Notes: a model not told the origin generated them from the letters alone. Counted from the first letter of the stretch, positions 6,978 through 16,334 are shown. The stretch is DNA of 20,432 nt from an uncultured Planctomycetaceae bacterium (GCA_903921605.1 CAIXQV010000169.1:1-20432), one strand, 5' to 3'. Numbers and translations: made by a program.

Positions 6978-8405
6978 ATGATCAACGTACGTCGCCGACA
7001 ATTGTCACTCGTCATCATCGCGTTGTCATTTCTTTGGCTGTCGCCGTTGCTTTATCGACCGTGGAACCGGTCCAGACTGGTCGATGTCTGCGGTTTCGTG
7101 ATCATGTTGTCGTACGGGATTTTTCGTTTTATCGCCTCAGGACGGTATCGGCCGCCAAGGAAGAACTGGACGCCGCAGGAAGCCAGTGATCGTATCAAAG
7201 TACTGACACAGATGTTGGCTTTTGAGAGTCATGATCGAGCTGAGTTACTGCATCAACGAGCCATGCTGCAGATCTCACAGCAGGAATGGGAGGCTGCGGT
7301 TGAGGATTTCACCGAGGCACTCGAATCCGTCCCAGAAACACCGGGAGGAGCCCATAGGCAGATTGAGGCGTACCATTATCGTGGAACTGCGCTCGTTCGT
7401 CTGGAGCGATTCAAAGAGGCGATTCGCGATTTGACTGTGGCCTACGCAGCCGATGCTGCGTACAAAGCAGTGCTGCACGGCCGTAGTGCAACCGTAGAGC
7501 CCGGAGAAACATTGGCTGAGCGGGCCGATTGCTATCTTGCTGAAGGAGACTACGAGCGAGCGGAGGACGATTTGCGGAGTGCAATCCCGCTCCTCGAAGG
7601 AGAGTATCGAGTCAATAGTCTAATGCTTCTTGCAACAATCCTGGAAAGAAAACAAAGTCAATGGCAGGAGGCTCTGGAGCAATACGATCTCGTCCTGCAA
7701 CAGGTTTCAAGTTCTGCAAACATTTTGACTGCAGACAGCCTAATCGTGGCCAGCAGCACTCAGATGGCTCGCGGAAGAATTCTGTCAGCCATGCATCGTT
7801 TCGACGAAGCAGTTGCAGCGTTCGATGAAGCGATTTCCGCGATGAGTGTCGCAGAAGATCTTGATGAGGACCTGAAGAATGCAAGGTTGATGCGAGCAGA
7901 AGCATTGCTGCATTGCGGTGAACTCGCAAAGGCGGCGTTGGACGTTGAGTGGGTGCTGGCGGCCAGTCCTGGCGATTCACACGCACGAGTTTTGCGAGCA
8001 TTGGTTGCGGCTGAGAATCAGCAATTTGAGTTGGCCGTTGATGAGCTTCAGGAAGTCCTTCAAGGTGAACCAGACAACCTGCACGCACTTCGGAATTACG
8101 CAGTCCTGCTGACCGGAGCCCATGACGACTCATTGAGAGACGGAAACCGGGCACTGGACGTTGCCGAGGAGCTGGGATCTCAGATGGGAATCAACCACTG
8201 GTTCGTCCTTTCCGTCCAGGCAGCGGCTCACGCGGAGCTGGGGGCCTTTCCGAAAGCAGTGCAGCTTGCGGAGCAAAGCCTTGAAGCCGCACCGGAAGAC
8301 GAAAAAGCGGGAAGGTCGCGACGCGTGGATCAGTTTCGGCAGCAGCGCCCGTTTCGGTGTGAGCCGTTGGCAGCCAACCATCACCAGACGAAGCGCAGCA
8401 AATGA
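6978..8405 (+). CDS. membrane-anchored tetratricopeptide-repeat protein
   Basis: The frame is open from 6861, but that would overlap the exonuclease gene by 97 bp, so the ATG at 6978 (475 residues) is chosen. Two N-terminal hydrophobic segments are seen at about residues 8-26 (SLVIIALSFLWLSPLLY) and 36-53, then a short basic linker. The rest is helical TPR repeats; recognisable units include the ones starting RAMLQISQQEWEAAVEDF, YHYRGTALVRLERFKEAI, ADCYLAEGDYERAEDDL and RILSAMHRFDEAVAAFDE. TPR proteins scaffold protein contacts; the partner is unknown. Two membrane segments close together suggest that the TPR domain faces the cytoplasm, but this is inferred. It starts 20 bp after the exonuclease stop, so co-transcription is likely. 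It converges with the rhomboid gene across 31 bp. Confidence 0.85.
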   Translation: MINVRRRQLSLVIIALSFLWLSPLLYRPWNRSRLVDVCGFVIMLSYGIFRFIASGRYRPPRKNWTPQEASDRIKVLTQMLAFESHDRAELLHQRAMLQISQQEWEAAVEDFTEALESVPETPGGAHRQIEAYHYRGTALVRLERFKEAIRDLTVAYAADAAYKAVLHGRSATVEPGETLAERADCYLAEGDYERAEDDLRSAIPLLEGEYRVNSLMLLATILERKQSQWQEALEQYDLVLQQVSSSANILTADSLIVASSTQMARGRILSAMHRFDEAVAAFDEAISAMSVAEDLDEDLKNARLMRAEALLHCGELAKAALDVEWVLAASPGDSHARVLRALVAAENQQFELAVDELQEVLQGEPDNLHALRNYAVLLTGAHDDSLRDGNRALDVAEELGSQMGINHWFVLSVQAAAHAELGAFPKAVQLAEQSLEAAPEDEKAGRSRRVDQFRQQRPFRCEPLAANHHQTKRSK

Positions 8406-8436
8406 TTCTCGTTGCTTCCAGACCTGATGGTCACCG

Positions 8437-9303
8437 CTAGCCGCGTTCTTTTCGCAGCTTGTTACCGGCCTGAATTAGGACGTTGCGTTCGCGCTGAGTC
8501 AGACTGGCTTCGCCTTCACGATTGATCTTGTCGAGGATTGCATCCATTTGGGCGTGAAGATTGGAATCGGTCGCTACCGGTGGTGCAAAGATCTTGAGTT
8601 TACCCTTGTTGCGACGCTTCATCGCTATGCGTCCGGCGAAGTTATCCCACCAGCGACTAAGCTGCATGTGTGATTTGAAGTACAGGTATCCAAACAGCAG
8701 ACCGCCAAAATGCGCGGCATGTGATACTCGTGTGCCACTCAGTTGTTCCATCAAGACTGGCAATAGCATGAAAACTGCAAGCACCCAACGCATTTCCATC
8801 TGGATCAAACCCATCAACATCACACGCTGTCGAGGGTAATGCATTGTGACCAGGCCAAACATCGCACAGACTGCTCCGGAAGCTCCTATGACAGCCGCGT
8901 TTCTGTCCATAGCTGTATAGACGACGACTGCTGACATTCCCGCGAACATGGCAGAGCAGCAATAGAACCACAAGAGTTCTTTTTGTCCGAGTAGTCGCTG
9001 CAGAGTGTCGGCCGCAAAGTACATCGTCATCATGTTGAAGATGAGGTGGAATGGATCGTTGACGCTATGGCAGAAGGCATAGGTCAACAGCCGCCAAACC
9101 TGACCGCGCTGATAGAGGTCGGGGCCGCTAAGGTCCAGCCAGCGAGTCACGACGGAATCACCATTGCGAGTCGTCAGGAGCTGCAAAATGAAAACAGCGA
9201 CAGTGACAATGATCAGCTTGACCTGCACAGATGACGCGGAAAAACGCATCGGTCCAGGACCATCGTACTCGTCTCGCAGGTATTCCCGATTCTCAATGCC
9301 CAT
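8437..9303 (-). CDS. rhomboid-family intramembrane serine protease
   Basis: The 288-residue protein is an active-looking rhomboid protease, which cuts transmembrane substrates within the membrane. The catalytic Ser142 lies in IGASGAV and the catalytic His198 in SHAAHFGG. His86 and Asn90 in FHLIFN match the oxyanion-hole residues of GlpG. At least six hydrophobic helices lie between residues 28 and 214. A basic cytoplasmic C-terminal tail of about 75 residues follows, containing KRRNKGKLK. The tail end, LDKINREGEASLTQRE, resembles the helical C-terminus often found on planctomycete and Bacteroidetes rhomboids. The ATG at 9303 is preferred because the MGIENREYLRDE start looks familial, although no good Shine-Dalgarno is present. 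The substrate cannot be told. Confidence 0.93.
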   Translation of the reverse strand: MGIENREYLRDEYDGPGPMRFSASSVQVKLIIVTVAVFILQLLTTRNGDSVVTRWLDLSGPDLYQRGQVWRLLTYAFCHSVNDPFHLIFNMMTMYFAADTLQRLLGQKELLWFYCCSAMFAGMSAVVVYTAMDRNAAVIGASGAVCAMFGLVTMHYPRQRVMLMGLIQMEMRWVLAVFMLLPVLMEQLSGTRVSHAAHFGGLLFGYLYFKSHMQLSRWWDNFAGRIAMKRRNKGKLKIFAPPVATDSNLHAQMDAILDKINREGEASLTQRERNVLIQAGNKLRKERG

Positions 9304-9545
9304 TTTGGACGTCTCAGCAACTGATCTGTTTTGTGGCAGCGTATGCCTGCATCTTAGGTCGTGGTTTGGAGATCGTCGACGTGAGTTGTCGGTGCCGGTG
9401 ACTTCTGGCAGGGTTTGTTGCTGAAGGTGAACGTGTCGAGCAGAATCGTTGCAACCGATTCATTAAGGCCTCGTTGTGGGGAAGGTGTGCAACCTGCCGA
9501 GCGCCCTCGAAATGCGGGAAATGCTTCAGTATTTCCCTGAAAGCT

Positions 9546-9564
9546 GGCAGGTTACAAACCTGCC
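9546..9564. repeat. mini-hairpin, 8-bp stem
   Basis: GGCAGGTT-ACA-AACCTGCC is a perfect 8-bp inverted repeat with a three-base loop, followed by CTACG. The related string CAACCTGCC occurs about 70 bp earlier. It looks like a dispersed intergenic palindrome rather than a terminator, as no T-run follows. Confidence 0.5.
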
Positions 9565-10100
9565 CTACGCATCGACCAGGAGCAGATTCCTTTGATTTAC
9601 CCGGTACGTTACATCAACGGCCAGAGGCATGTCGGACCACCAGCAATGATGAAACGCCCCACGGCAGAACTGACACCGCAGGTTTTGGCTGGCATATTGC
9701 AGGGAATTCCAAAGGAAACCGGGTTTCTCAGCGAGGGAAAGCTGTTCGAGTTCAATGAATTCGGGCCTCTTCCTCTTTCGAAACGTAAAAATCGCCGATA
9801 CCATCCGCGATCTCTAAACACGAGATGATGTACATGTGTGCGCGCGGGCGGTGGTGGACTTTTAGTCCTTCTGTCGTCGAAATGTAAGCTCAGTTCGTAT
9901 CCTGCCGGGAACCCGGTGACGGTTTGCGGCAGTGCGAAATGTTGACCAGTCTGCGGTGGACGGGATCTTTTCCGATCTGGTCCTGCGGGCGGAAGCAGGT
10001 CAGGCATTTCAGGTCTCTGCGACCGTTGCGGTTGACTCTCCAAGCAGAAACTGGGGATGCGGACACTGGGCATCAGGCACCAGGCATTTTGGCAAGATGG

Positions 10101-10117
10101 GAACAGGCAGCCTGTTC
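10101..10117. repeat. mini-hairpin, 7-bp stem
   Basis: GAACAGG-CAG-CCTGTTC is a perfect 7-bp stem with a three-base loop, extendable by G-T pairs. A partial echo, GAACAG, follows at 10123. No T-run follows, and it lies about 100 bp before the EF-G start. Confidence 0.5.
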
Positions 10118-10205
10118 TTATCGAACAGCCACGAACCGAATTATTCGATTGGCTGTCCCTGTTTTTTGCGGCAAGCCCGCGGATTTCGTATCTTTTTTTC
10201 AGACT

Positions 10206-10210
10206 GAGGA
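10206..10210 (+). promoter_or_regulatory. Shine-Dalgarno of EF-G
   Basis: GAGGA lies ten bases before the ATG at 10221. It supports that start over the open frame that extends back to 9924, whose translation shows no EF-G homology. Confidence 0.5.
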
Positions 10211-10220
10211 TCGTTCTGCA

Positions 10221-12356
10221 ATGACTGACATTACCCTGCTTCGCAACATCGGGATCTCGGCCCACATCGACTCAGGGAAGACGACTCTGACCGAACGCAT
10301 CCTGTACTACGCTGGTCGAATTCACAAGATCCGCGAAGTGAAGGGTGGAGACGGCGGCGCGACCATGGACCATATGGACCTGGAACGCGAACGCGGAATC
10401 ACCATTACGTCCGCTGCAACTCGCGTTGAGTGGAAAGACGAAGAACTGGGGACACAGCACCCGATCAATATCATTGACACTCCGGGACACGTGGACTTCA
10501 CTGTCGAAGTGGAACGATCTCTGCGAGTTCTCGACGGAGCCATTCTGGTTCTGTGTGCTGTTGGCGGTGTTCAGAGCCAGTCTCTGACCGTCGACCGTCA
10601 GATGCGTCGTTACGGCGTGCCTCGTATCGCCTTCATCAACAAGATGGACCGGATCGGTGCCAATCCGGCCAAGGTAATGGCCGCCATGAAGGATAAGCTG
10701 AAGTGCAACGCTGTGCCACTTCAGATTCCGATGGGTTTGGAGTCCGCTTTCCAGGGCGTTGTCGACCTGATCCGCATGGAAGCTGTTTATTTCGAAGGTG
10801 AAAAGGGCGGTGACGTAATTCGCAAGCCGATTCCTGCGGAATACCAGAGCGATGCAGAGGCCGCTCGCCGCGAGATGCTTGAAGAGCTTTCCATCCATGA
10901 TGACGATTTGATGTCTGCTCTGCTCGAAGAATCGGAAGTCAGCATCGAAAAGATTCGTGCGATCATTCGAAAGGCGACACTTGCCCAGCTGATCGTTCCC
11001 GTTCTGATGGGAACCGCGTTCAAAGATAAGGGTGTCCAGGAAGCTCTTGACGCAGTTGTTCGCTATCTGCCTTCTCCTCCGGACCGTGACAAGTTCGCAA
11101 ATGATTACAGCAAGCCAATTGGCGAAGACGGCAAGCACCCTCGCGTGCTGTTGAGCGATTCCAACGATGCTCCGGTCGTCGCGATGGCGTTCAAGACCGT
11201 GGTTGAGAGCTTTGGCCAGCTGACCTACACAAGAATCTATCAGGGAAAACTTGTCAAAGGCCAGGCCTATGTGAATGCTCGTACCGGGCGATCAATACGA
11301 TTCGGTCGACTTGTGCGGATGCACGCTAATGACCGCGAAGACATCGACTTCGGTGAAGCGGGTGACATTATTTCCATCGTGGGTGTTGACTGTGCGTCAG
11401 GGGATACCTTCACAACAGAAGGCCTGCACCTTTCTCTGGAAAATATCTTTGTTGCCAATGCAGTAATTCGTCTTTCCATCGAACCGAAGAAGCGAGACGA
11501 CGCGGATAAGCTCAGCAAGGCTCTGGAGCGTTTCCGTCGTGAAGACCCAACGTTCCGTGTTCTGACGGACGAAGAAACCGGACAGACGCTGATCGCAGGG
11601 ATGGGGCAGTTGCACCTTGAAATTTACGTTGAACGAATCAAACGTGAATACAAGTGCGAGTGCATCATTGGTGAGCCACGCGTGGCTTACCGTGAATGCC
11701 CAACGAAGTCCGTGGAGTTCAACTACAAGCACAAGAAGCAGTCTGGTGGTTCGGGTCAGTATGCTCACATTGTGGGTGTTCTGGAGCCACTTCCGGAAAC
11801 TCACGAGACCGCTTACGAGTTTGTTGATGAAGTCTCCGGTGGCCGAATTCCTCGCGAATTCATTGCTCCGGTTGACGCCGGGTTCCAGTTGAGCCTGCCA
11901 AAAGGACCTCTCGGAGAATACGAAGTGGTCGGCGTCCGTATGCGGTTGCAGGACGGTAGCTACCACGACGTGGACTCATCGGAAATGGCGTTCAAGATCG
12001 CTGGTATTGGCTGTATGCGAGAAACTCTGCGTAAGGCAGACATGACTCTGCAGGAGCCAATTATGAAGCTCGAAATTGAAGTGCCTGACGAATATCAGGG
12101 TCAGGTTACCGGTCACCTTTCCAGCAAGCGTGGGCTGGTTACTGGTTCCGAAGTTAATGGCGGCGTTTGCGTCATCAATGGTGAAGCTCCGCTGTCTGCC
12201 ATGTTCGACTACGCAAACGAACTTCGCTCGATGACACAGGGTAAGGGTACCTTCAGCATGGAGTTCCTTGCCTATCGTCAGGTTCCTCGTGGTCTGCAGG
12301 GCGAAATTCTGGAACGACGACGCAAAGAGAAAGAAGCTCAGGCTGCTGCAAAGTAG
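10221..12356 (+). CDS. fusA: elongation factor G, mitochondrial EF-G1-like (spdEFG1 type)
   Basis: The 711-residue protein is a complete EF-G, the GTPase that drives ribosomal translocation. GTP-binding elements are G1 AHIDSGKT at 14-21, G2 RGITI at 58-62, G3 DTPGH at 86-90 and G4 NKMD at 140-143. The later EF-G domains follow through to a charged, Ala-rich tail. The P-loop reads D-S-G where most bacterial EF-Gs read D-A-G, and the switch region [11 protein letters not shown] and the run [18 protein letters not shown] match mitochondrial EF-G1. Together these point to the spdEFG1 subfamily of spirochaetes, planctomycetes and deltaproteobacteria. In Borrelia that paralogue performs translocation while a second one does recycling. 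No rpsL, rpsG or tuf neighbours are present, so the gene is outside the usual str operon. A hairpin follows the stop. Confidence 0.95.
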   Translation: MTDITLLRNIGISAHIDSGKTTLTERILYYAGRIHKIREVKGGDGGATMDHMDLERERGITITSAATRVEWKDEELGTQHPINIIDTPGHVDFTVEVERSLRVLDGAILVLCAVGGVQSQSLTVDRQMRRYGVPRIAFINKMDRIGANPAKVMAAMKDKLKCNAVPLQIPMGLESAFQGVVDLIRMEAVYFEGEKGGDVIRKPIPAEYQSDAEAARREMLEELSIHDDDLMSALLEESEVSIEKIRAIIRKATLAQLIVPVLMGTAFKDKGVQEALDAVVRYLPSPPDRDKFANDYSKPIGEDGKHPRVLLSDSNDAPVVAMAFKTVVESFGQLTYTRIYQGKLVKGQAYVNARTGRSIRFGRLVRMHANDREDIDFGEAGDIISIVGVDCASGDTFTTEGLHLSLENIFVANAVIRLSIEPKKRDDADKLSKALERFRREDPTFRVLTDEETGQTLIAGMGQLHLEIYVERIKREYKCECIIGEPRVAYRECPTKSVEFNYKHKKQSGGSGQYAHIVGVLEPLPETHETAYEFVDEVSGGRIPREFIAPVDAGFQLSLPKGPLGEYEVVGVRMRLQDGSYHDVDSSEMAFKIAGIGCMRETLRKADMTLQEPIMKLEIEVPDEYQGQVTGHLSSKRGLVTGSEVNGGVCVINGEAPLSAMFDYANELRSMTQGKGTFSMEFLAYRQVPRGLQGEILERRRKEKEAQAAAK

Positions 12357-12395
12357 TCTTCTGAATATGGCTCACGACGTGAGTGTATTTTCGAT

Positions 12396-12428
12396 GCAGC
12401 ACTGTGGCTTTTGCTACAGTGCTGCTTT
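12396..12428 (+). terminator. hairpin terminator after EF-G
   Basis: A 13-bp stem (12396-12408 with 12413-12425, one G-T pair) closes a four-T loop and is followed by only three T. It starts 40 bp after the EF-G stop. The stem is strong but the T-tract is short, so termination may be partial and allow some read-through to the ketosynthase gene. Confidence 0.7.
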
Positions 12429-12503
12429 CGTATTCAGCCGCCAACGGACGGGTCGCTGCTTCAACATTGAGGCCTCCTACACCGCCTGCTCTTCGGCTGC
12501 TCT

Positions 12504-13853
12504 GTGACTTCACCGCGAATGACTTCAGGTTCCGATGATGTGCTCGTGACTGGCGTGGGACTGGTCACGCCGCTTGGCAATTCTGCGGATGTCACATGGA
12601 ATCGCCTGCTGGCTGGAGACAGAGCCGGGCGAATTCTGAAGTCGTCCGACATTGATCACTATGAACAATTGTCCCGCATCGAAGGGCTTCGATTGCACGG
12701 AGCACCGGTGAATTTCCGGGGACTTGAGCTGGTCATTGCGGATTCAGAACTGCTGTCGAAAATCCCGCAGAGTGTGATCGCTGCCTGGCTGTCCGAGCCA
12801 CTTGTGGCGATGTCGATCGCCGCTTACTGCGAAGCCGTTGCTCAGGCAGGACTCGAAGATGTTCTGGGTCTGGGCCACCGGGAGAACGAGACTCGGACGG
12901 CAGTGGTCTACGGCAGCAGCAAAGGTGGCCTGCGAACGACAGAACGGCTGAGTGAGCTGATACGATCGGGTAGTGCTGCCGATCTCGATGATCGGCATGG
13001 CGAACTCGATCACAGCGAGATTGGTCTGCTCTGGCAACATGCCTTTGCCTCCGACAGTGCGACTCGCGCGATCGCTGCCATTTCTGGCGCAACGGCGGGC
13101 GTCAGTTGTCCTGTGGCCGCCTGTGCGACCGGCCTGATTTCTGTGCTGCAGGGAACAGCGATGATTCGCAGCGGACAATGCGATGTCTGCATTGTCGGCA
13201 GTGCGGATGCTGGATTGCGAGCTTCCGTGATCGCGTCGTTTCATCGTCTGCGAGTGACTTCGCGCCATGCGGATCCTGCAAGTGCCTGTCGGCCTTTTGA
13301 TGTGAGTCGTGATGGATTTCTGATTGGTGAAGGAGCTGGTGTGTTAATACTGGAGTCTCGACGCCATGCAGAATCACGAGGAGTTGCGGGGCTTGCTTGT
13401 GTTCGTGGCGGCCTTTGGCTGAGTGATCCGACAGGGATGACTCAGATTGATCAAAGCGGCTCAATTGTGGCAGAAGTTTTGCGGCGCAGTTTCGAGAAGC
13501 ATGATTTCCTCCCCGATGTCATCAGCTTGCACGGAACTGGGACAGAAGCCAATGATCTCGCGGAAGCTCGCGGAATTGACGCCGCACTATCGAGCAACGC
13601 TCCGGCATGTTTCGGCGTTAAAGGGGCAATGGGGCATCTGTTGGGAGCCGCCGGAAGCGTCGAAACGATCCTCACCATTCTTGCGTTGCGTGACCAAACG
13701 ATTCCCGGGACCACCAATCTGCAAAACAAGGATCCGCACTGCAAACTTCGTCTGACATCCGCCTCGAAATCGTGGCCCGGCCTGCAGCGGGCCGCCAAGC
13801 TGTCTTTGGGCTTTGGCGGTCATGTGGCGTGTGGTGTGTTTGAGCGCGAATAG
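12504..13853 (+). CDS. stand-alone beta-ketoacyl synthase (FabF/KS-like)
   Basis: The 449-residue protein is a condensing enzyme of the thiolase fold that joins an acyl group to malonyl-ACP. The catalytic triad is intact: Cys207 in PVAACATGL, His343 in HGTGTEAND and His378 in GVKGAMGHLLGAAG, with the conserved Lys373. The C-terminal LSLGFGGHVACGVF replaces the usual SFGFGGTN block. Overall it resembles FabF/KAS II, but the sequence between residues 40 and 100 is unusual. There is no acyl carrier protein, ketoreductase or other fatty-acid gene beside it, so it may serve a specialised lipid or polyketide rather than bulk synthesis. The frame starts at GTG 12504; ATG 12519 is an equal alternative, and neither has a good ribosome site. 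Confidence 0.88.
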   Translation: MTSPRMTSGSDDVLVTGVGLVTPLGNSADVTWNRLLAGDRAGRILKSSDIDHYEQLSRIEGLRLHGAPVNFRGLELVIADSELLSKIPQSVIAAWLSEPLVAMSIAAYCEAVAQAGLEDVLGLGHRENETRTAVVYGSSKGGLRTTERLSELIRSGSAADLDDRHGELDHSEIGLLWQHAFASDSATRAIAAISGATAGVSCPVAACATGLISVLQGTAMIRSGQCDVCIVGSADAGLRASVIASFHRLRVTSRHADPASACRPFDVSRDGFLIGEGAGVLILESRRHAESRGVAGLACVRGGLWLSDPTGMTQIDQSGSIVAEVLRRSFEKHDFLPDVISLHGTGTEANDLAEARGIDAALSSNAPACFGVKGAMGHLLGAAGSVETILTILALRDQTIPGTTNLQNKDPHCKLRLTSASKSWPGLQRAAKLSLGFGGHVACGVFERE

Positions 13854-13975
13854 GTCAGCAACGAGCAAAATATCAGTTGCGGCAACATCCGAAATCCATC
13901 GGACAGATCCATACCTTTTCGCCGCTTCTGGTTACGTACTCCAGCCGCTCAACACGCACGCCAAGAGCGTTTACT

Positions 13976-14683
13976 TCAGGAGCCATTCCCTGTTGCCATC
14001 CAGCGTCTGGTTCTCGGCAGATTGAGACCAACAATGACACCAATCTCGGCTACGAGCTGAACCGTCACGAAGATCTGTCCGTTTCGCAGTTCCTGTGGAC
14101 TTACATCGGCACGAACCTCCGGGTCCGAGATAAGACTCCAGAGCATAAACGCGCTGATCAGCGTCATCATGACAGCCGCGATGGTGGCGGCGAGTCCTGT
14201 CTGACCGTTACGTTCGCGAATCCCCCAGACAACTCGTGCTTCAACTGCAATTCGAATTGCGGCAATCAGCTTCCACAGAATCTCGTCTGGGGAAATCAAC
14301 ACCCAGAGATTCAGCACGCCAAGCACAGCGATACTGGCGATAGATAATATGCCTTCGATGGGAACAACCGGCGATTTATTTGCATCCGCACTTCGCTCCG
14401 CAACGGCTTTTCGCTTTGCACGCGGAGCAGGAATCGGCAGTTCCGATTGTTGATCATCCTGCCAGGTCTCGTAACCCCATTCATCCTCGGCGGGAGGCTC
14501 CGGAGTTGTTGCTTTCCGTTGTCGGGCAGCGGAATTTGGCTGAACAGATTTTTGTGACGCAGACTTGAGCGCCGGGACGCTGACAATCGCCTCGCAGTCT
14601 TTGCAACGAAACGCCTTTCCGGCGATTTCATCACGCACAACAAATTGACGCTGACATTGAGGACAGGCGATGTTGATTGGCAT
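13976..14683 (-). CDS. zinc-ribbon membrane protein, function unknown
   Basis: The 235-residue protein begins with a zinc ribbon, C7-x2-C10 and C27-x2-C30 (IACPQCQRQF and FRCKDCEAIV), of the MJ0042 type common in planctomycetes. A disordered, proline- and lysine-rich linker covers about 35-105. The C-terminal half has three or four hydrophobic segments, including one starting GILSIASIAVLGVLNLW and one starting TGLAATIAAVMMTLIS, so it should be an inner-membrane protein with the ribbon in the cytoplasm. Its ATG lies 15 bp after the DUF1501 stop, with AGGA upstream, so the two genes probably share a transcript. The 122 bp between its stop and the ketosynthase stop show no clear terminator. I do not know its function. 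Confidence 0.8.
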   Translation of the reverse strand: MPINIACPQCQRQFVVRDEIAGKAFRCKDCEAIVSVPALKSASQKSVQPNSAARQRKATTPEPPAEDEWGYETWQDDQQSELPIPAPRAKRKAVAERSADANKSPVVPIEGILSIASIAVLGVLNLWVLISPDEILWKLIAAIRIAVEARVVWGIRERNGQTGLAATIAAVMMTLISAFMLWSLISDPEVRADVSPQELRNGQIFVTVQLVAEIGVIVGLNLPRTRRWMATGNGS

Positions 14684-14698
14684 TCGCTGTTTGTCCTG

Positions 14699-16153
14699 TC
14701 AGGCCTTGATGATCTCTTGGACAATTCGTCCGTAGACATCTGTCGGACGAAAGTTGCGCCCCGCATGTTCGAAGGTCAGACGTTCGTGATCGACACCCAG
14801 CAAATGCAGCAAAGTTGCATGCAGGTCATGCATGTGAACTTTGCCTTCCACAGCCAGGTGTCCAATCTCGTCAGTCGTGCCCCAGGAAAAGCCAGGCTTA
14901 ACGCCACCGCCTGCGAGGAAGACTGTGAAACCGCGAGGATTGTGGTCTCGTCCGTCGGAACCCTGAGAAAACGGCGTTCGGCCGAATTCACCGCCCCACC
15001 AGACGATCGTATCTTCCAGCAGCCCACGTTGCTTCAGGTCCTGCAGAAGACCGGCGACCGGTTTATCTGTGGCCTTGGCATGGATCGCATGCTGAGGCAT
15101 ATCCGAGTGCTGATCCCAGCGGGGATTTGTCGATTGGTCTGAGTAATTGACCTGCACAAATCTGACACCTGATTCCGACAAGCGTCGTGCCATCAGGCAT
15201 TGCTTACCGAACTCATCTGTTTCTTTTTCCCCAATACCGTACATTTTTGCAGTCGCTTCCGACTCTTTTGACAGATCAAGGATCTCTGGGGCCTGAGCCT
15301 GCATTCTCCAAGCGAGCTCATAGTTGCGAATCACCGCGTTGACCTCGTCGTCGGCATTGTGATTCCGCGCGGACTGCAGTTGATTCATTTGTTGAGTCAG
15401 CGAATAACGTCGGCGACTCTGATCCTGTGTCAGCTCCGCATTCCGAATGAAGTCGATCGTCATTTGACTGGCCGGTTGAAACGAACGACCGATGGAAGTC
15501 CCCTGACAGACGGCCGGCAGAAAAGCATTCGAGTAATTTCGTGGCCCGCCGTTGGCGTCAGAAGGCTGCAGCGACACGAATCCAGGCAGGCTTTGATTTT
15601 CTGTACCAAGCCCGTAAAGAATCCATGAGCCCATTGATGGACGCACCTGCGTGGTTGCGCCGGTATGCAGGAACAAAGTCGCCGGACCATGAGCAACACC
15701 TTCCGTATGCACACCATGCAGAAAGCAGAGATCATCCACGTGTTGCCCAATTAGTGGAAACAGATCCGAAACATGTTTTCCGGTCTGTCCGTACTGATGA
15801 AATCGCCAAAGCGGCTTCATCAGCTTCTGCTTCGTGGATTGTCCGAAGTCACCAAAACGAACGCCGGTAAAGTCAATCGACTGACCATCTTTCGCAATCA
15901 GATCGGGTTTGTAATCGAACGAATCGACGTGACTGGGCCCGCCCTGCATGAAGACAAAAATGATCCGCTTGGCTCGTGGAGCAAACATGGTTGGCCGTTC
16001 CAGCAGCGACGTGCTGTTAAACGGCGACGTCTGTGATTCCGCAGCTCGGAGCGTCGACCGGTTTGTGTCGGCGAGCATCGCCTGAAGAGCTAACGCCCCG
16101 AAGCCACAACTGGCTCGGGTCAACATTTCACGGCGGGAGTTGACGGGGGACAT
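14699..16153 (-). CDS. DUF1501 protein with Tat signal
   Basis: The 484-residue protein belongs to DUF1501, a sulfatase/alkaline-phosphatase-like family greatly expanded in planctomycetes. A Tat signal with twin arginines at 7-8 (NSRREMLTRA) and a hydrophobic stretch FGALALQAML point to export. Family blocks are FVFMQGGPSHVDSFDYKP near residue 70, FLHGVHTEG, RRLSESGVRFVQVNY, WWGGEFGRTPF, GRDHNPRGFTVFLAGGG and HDLHATLLHLLG. The frame opens 19 codons earlier, at 16210, but the ATG at 16153 places the Tat motif normally and has AAAGGG upstream. In most planctomycetes such genes sit next to a DUF1549/DUF1553 (PSCyt1/PSD1) partner; none is adjacent here. Its substrate is unknown. Confidence 0.93.
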   Translation of the reverse strand: MSPVNSRREMLTRASCGFGALALQAMLADTNRSTLRAAESQTSPFNSTSLLERPTMFAPRAKRIIFVFMQGGPSHVDSFDYKPDLIAKDGQSIDFTGVRFGDFGQSTKQKLMKPLWRFHQYGQTGKHVSDLFPLIGQHVDDLCFLHGVHTEGVAHGPATLFLHTGATTQVRPSMGSWILYGLGTENQSLPGFVSLQPSDANGGPRNYSNAFLPAVCQGTSIGRSFQPASQMTIDFIRNAELTQDQSRRRYSLTQQMNQLQSARNHNADDEVNAVIRNYELAWRMQAQAPEILDLSKESEATAKMYGIGEKETDEFGKQCLMARRLSESGVRFVQVNYSDQSTNPRWDQHSDMPQHAIHAKATDKPVAGLLQDLKQRGLLEDTIVWWGGEFGRTPFSQGSDGRDHNPRGFTVFLAGGGVKPGFSWGTTDEIGHLAVEGKVHMHDLHATLLHLLGVDHERLTFEHAGRNFRPTDVYGRIVQEIIKA

Positions 16154-16334
16154 CGTGCCTGGCCCTTTCTGAATCGATGGACAGCAGTCCATAAGGTTAG
16201 CAATAAACATGATCCCGGAAAAGCGCTACCTTGTGGAGCCAGACGAAAGGCGTGGACGCAGTTTTCGGGCGGTCAGCACTTGCATCCGTTTGTCAGATTG
16301 TGCGAGGCGTGCAAAGCTCCCGGTGTGCGGTTCG

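Larger units (their letters stand above)
9304..10220. other. long intergenic region upstream of rhomboid and EF-G
   Basis: This 917-bp stretch holds no gene I can support. It should contain divergent promoters for the rhomboid (minus) and EF-G (plus) genes. Two perfect mini-hairpins lie at 9546-9564 and 10101-10117. A 60-codon frame from ATG 9646 to 9828 has no Shine-Dalgarno and no recognisable family, and an overlapping minus-strand frame (9565-9804) looks equally plausible, so neither is called. A T-run occurs shortly before the EF-G ribosome site. Confidence 0.5.

Noticed and set aside
9592..9828. Small protein gene in the gap before EF-G
   Set aside because: No ribosome site or family likeness, and a minus-strand frame over the same bases looks equally plausible.
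9924..10220. N-terminal extension of EF-G
   Set aside because: The frame is open but shows no EF-G likeness, and the ATG at 10221 has a Shine-Dalgarno and gives a standard N-terminus.
13854..13975. Terminator between the ketosynthase and zinc-ribbon genes
   Set aside because: Only very short stems (GTTG/CAAC, TCCGA/TCGGA) and no T-run were found.
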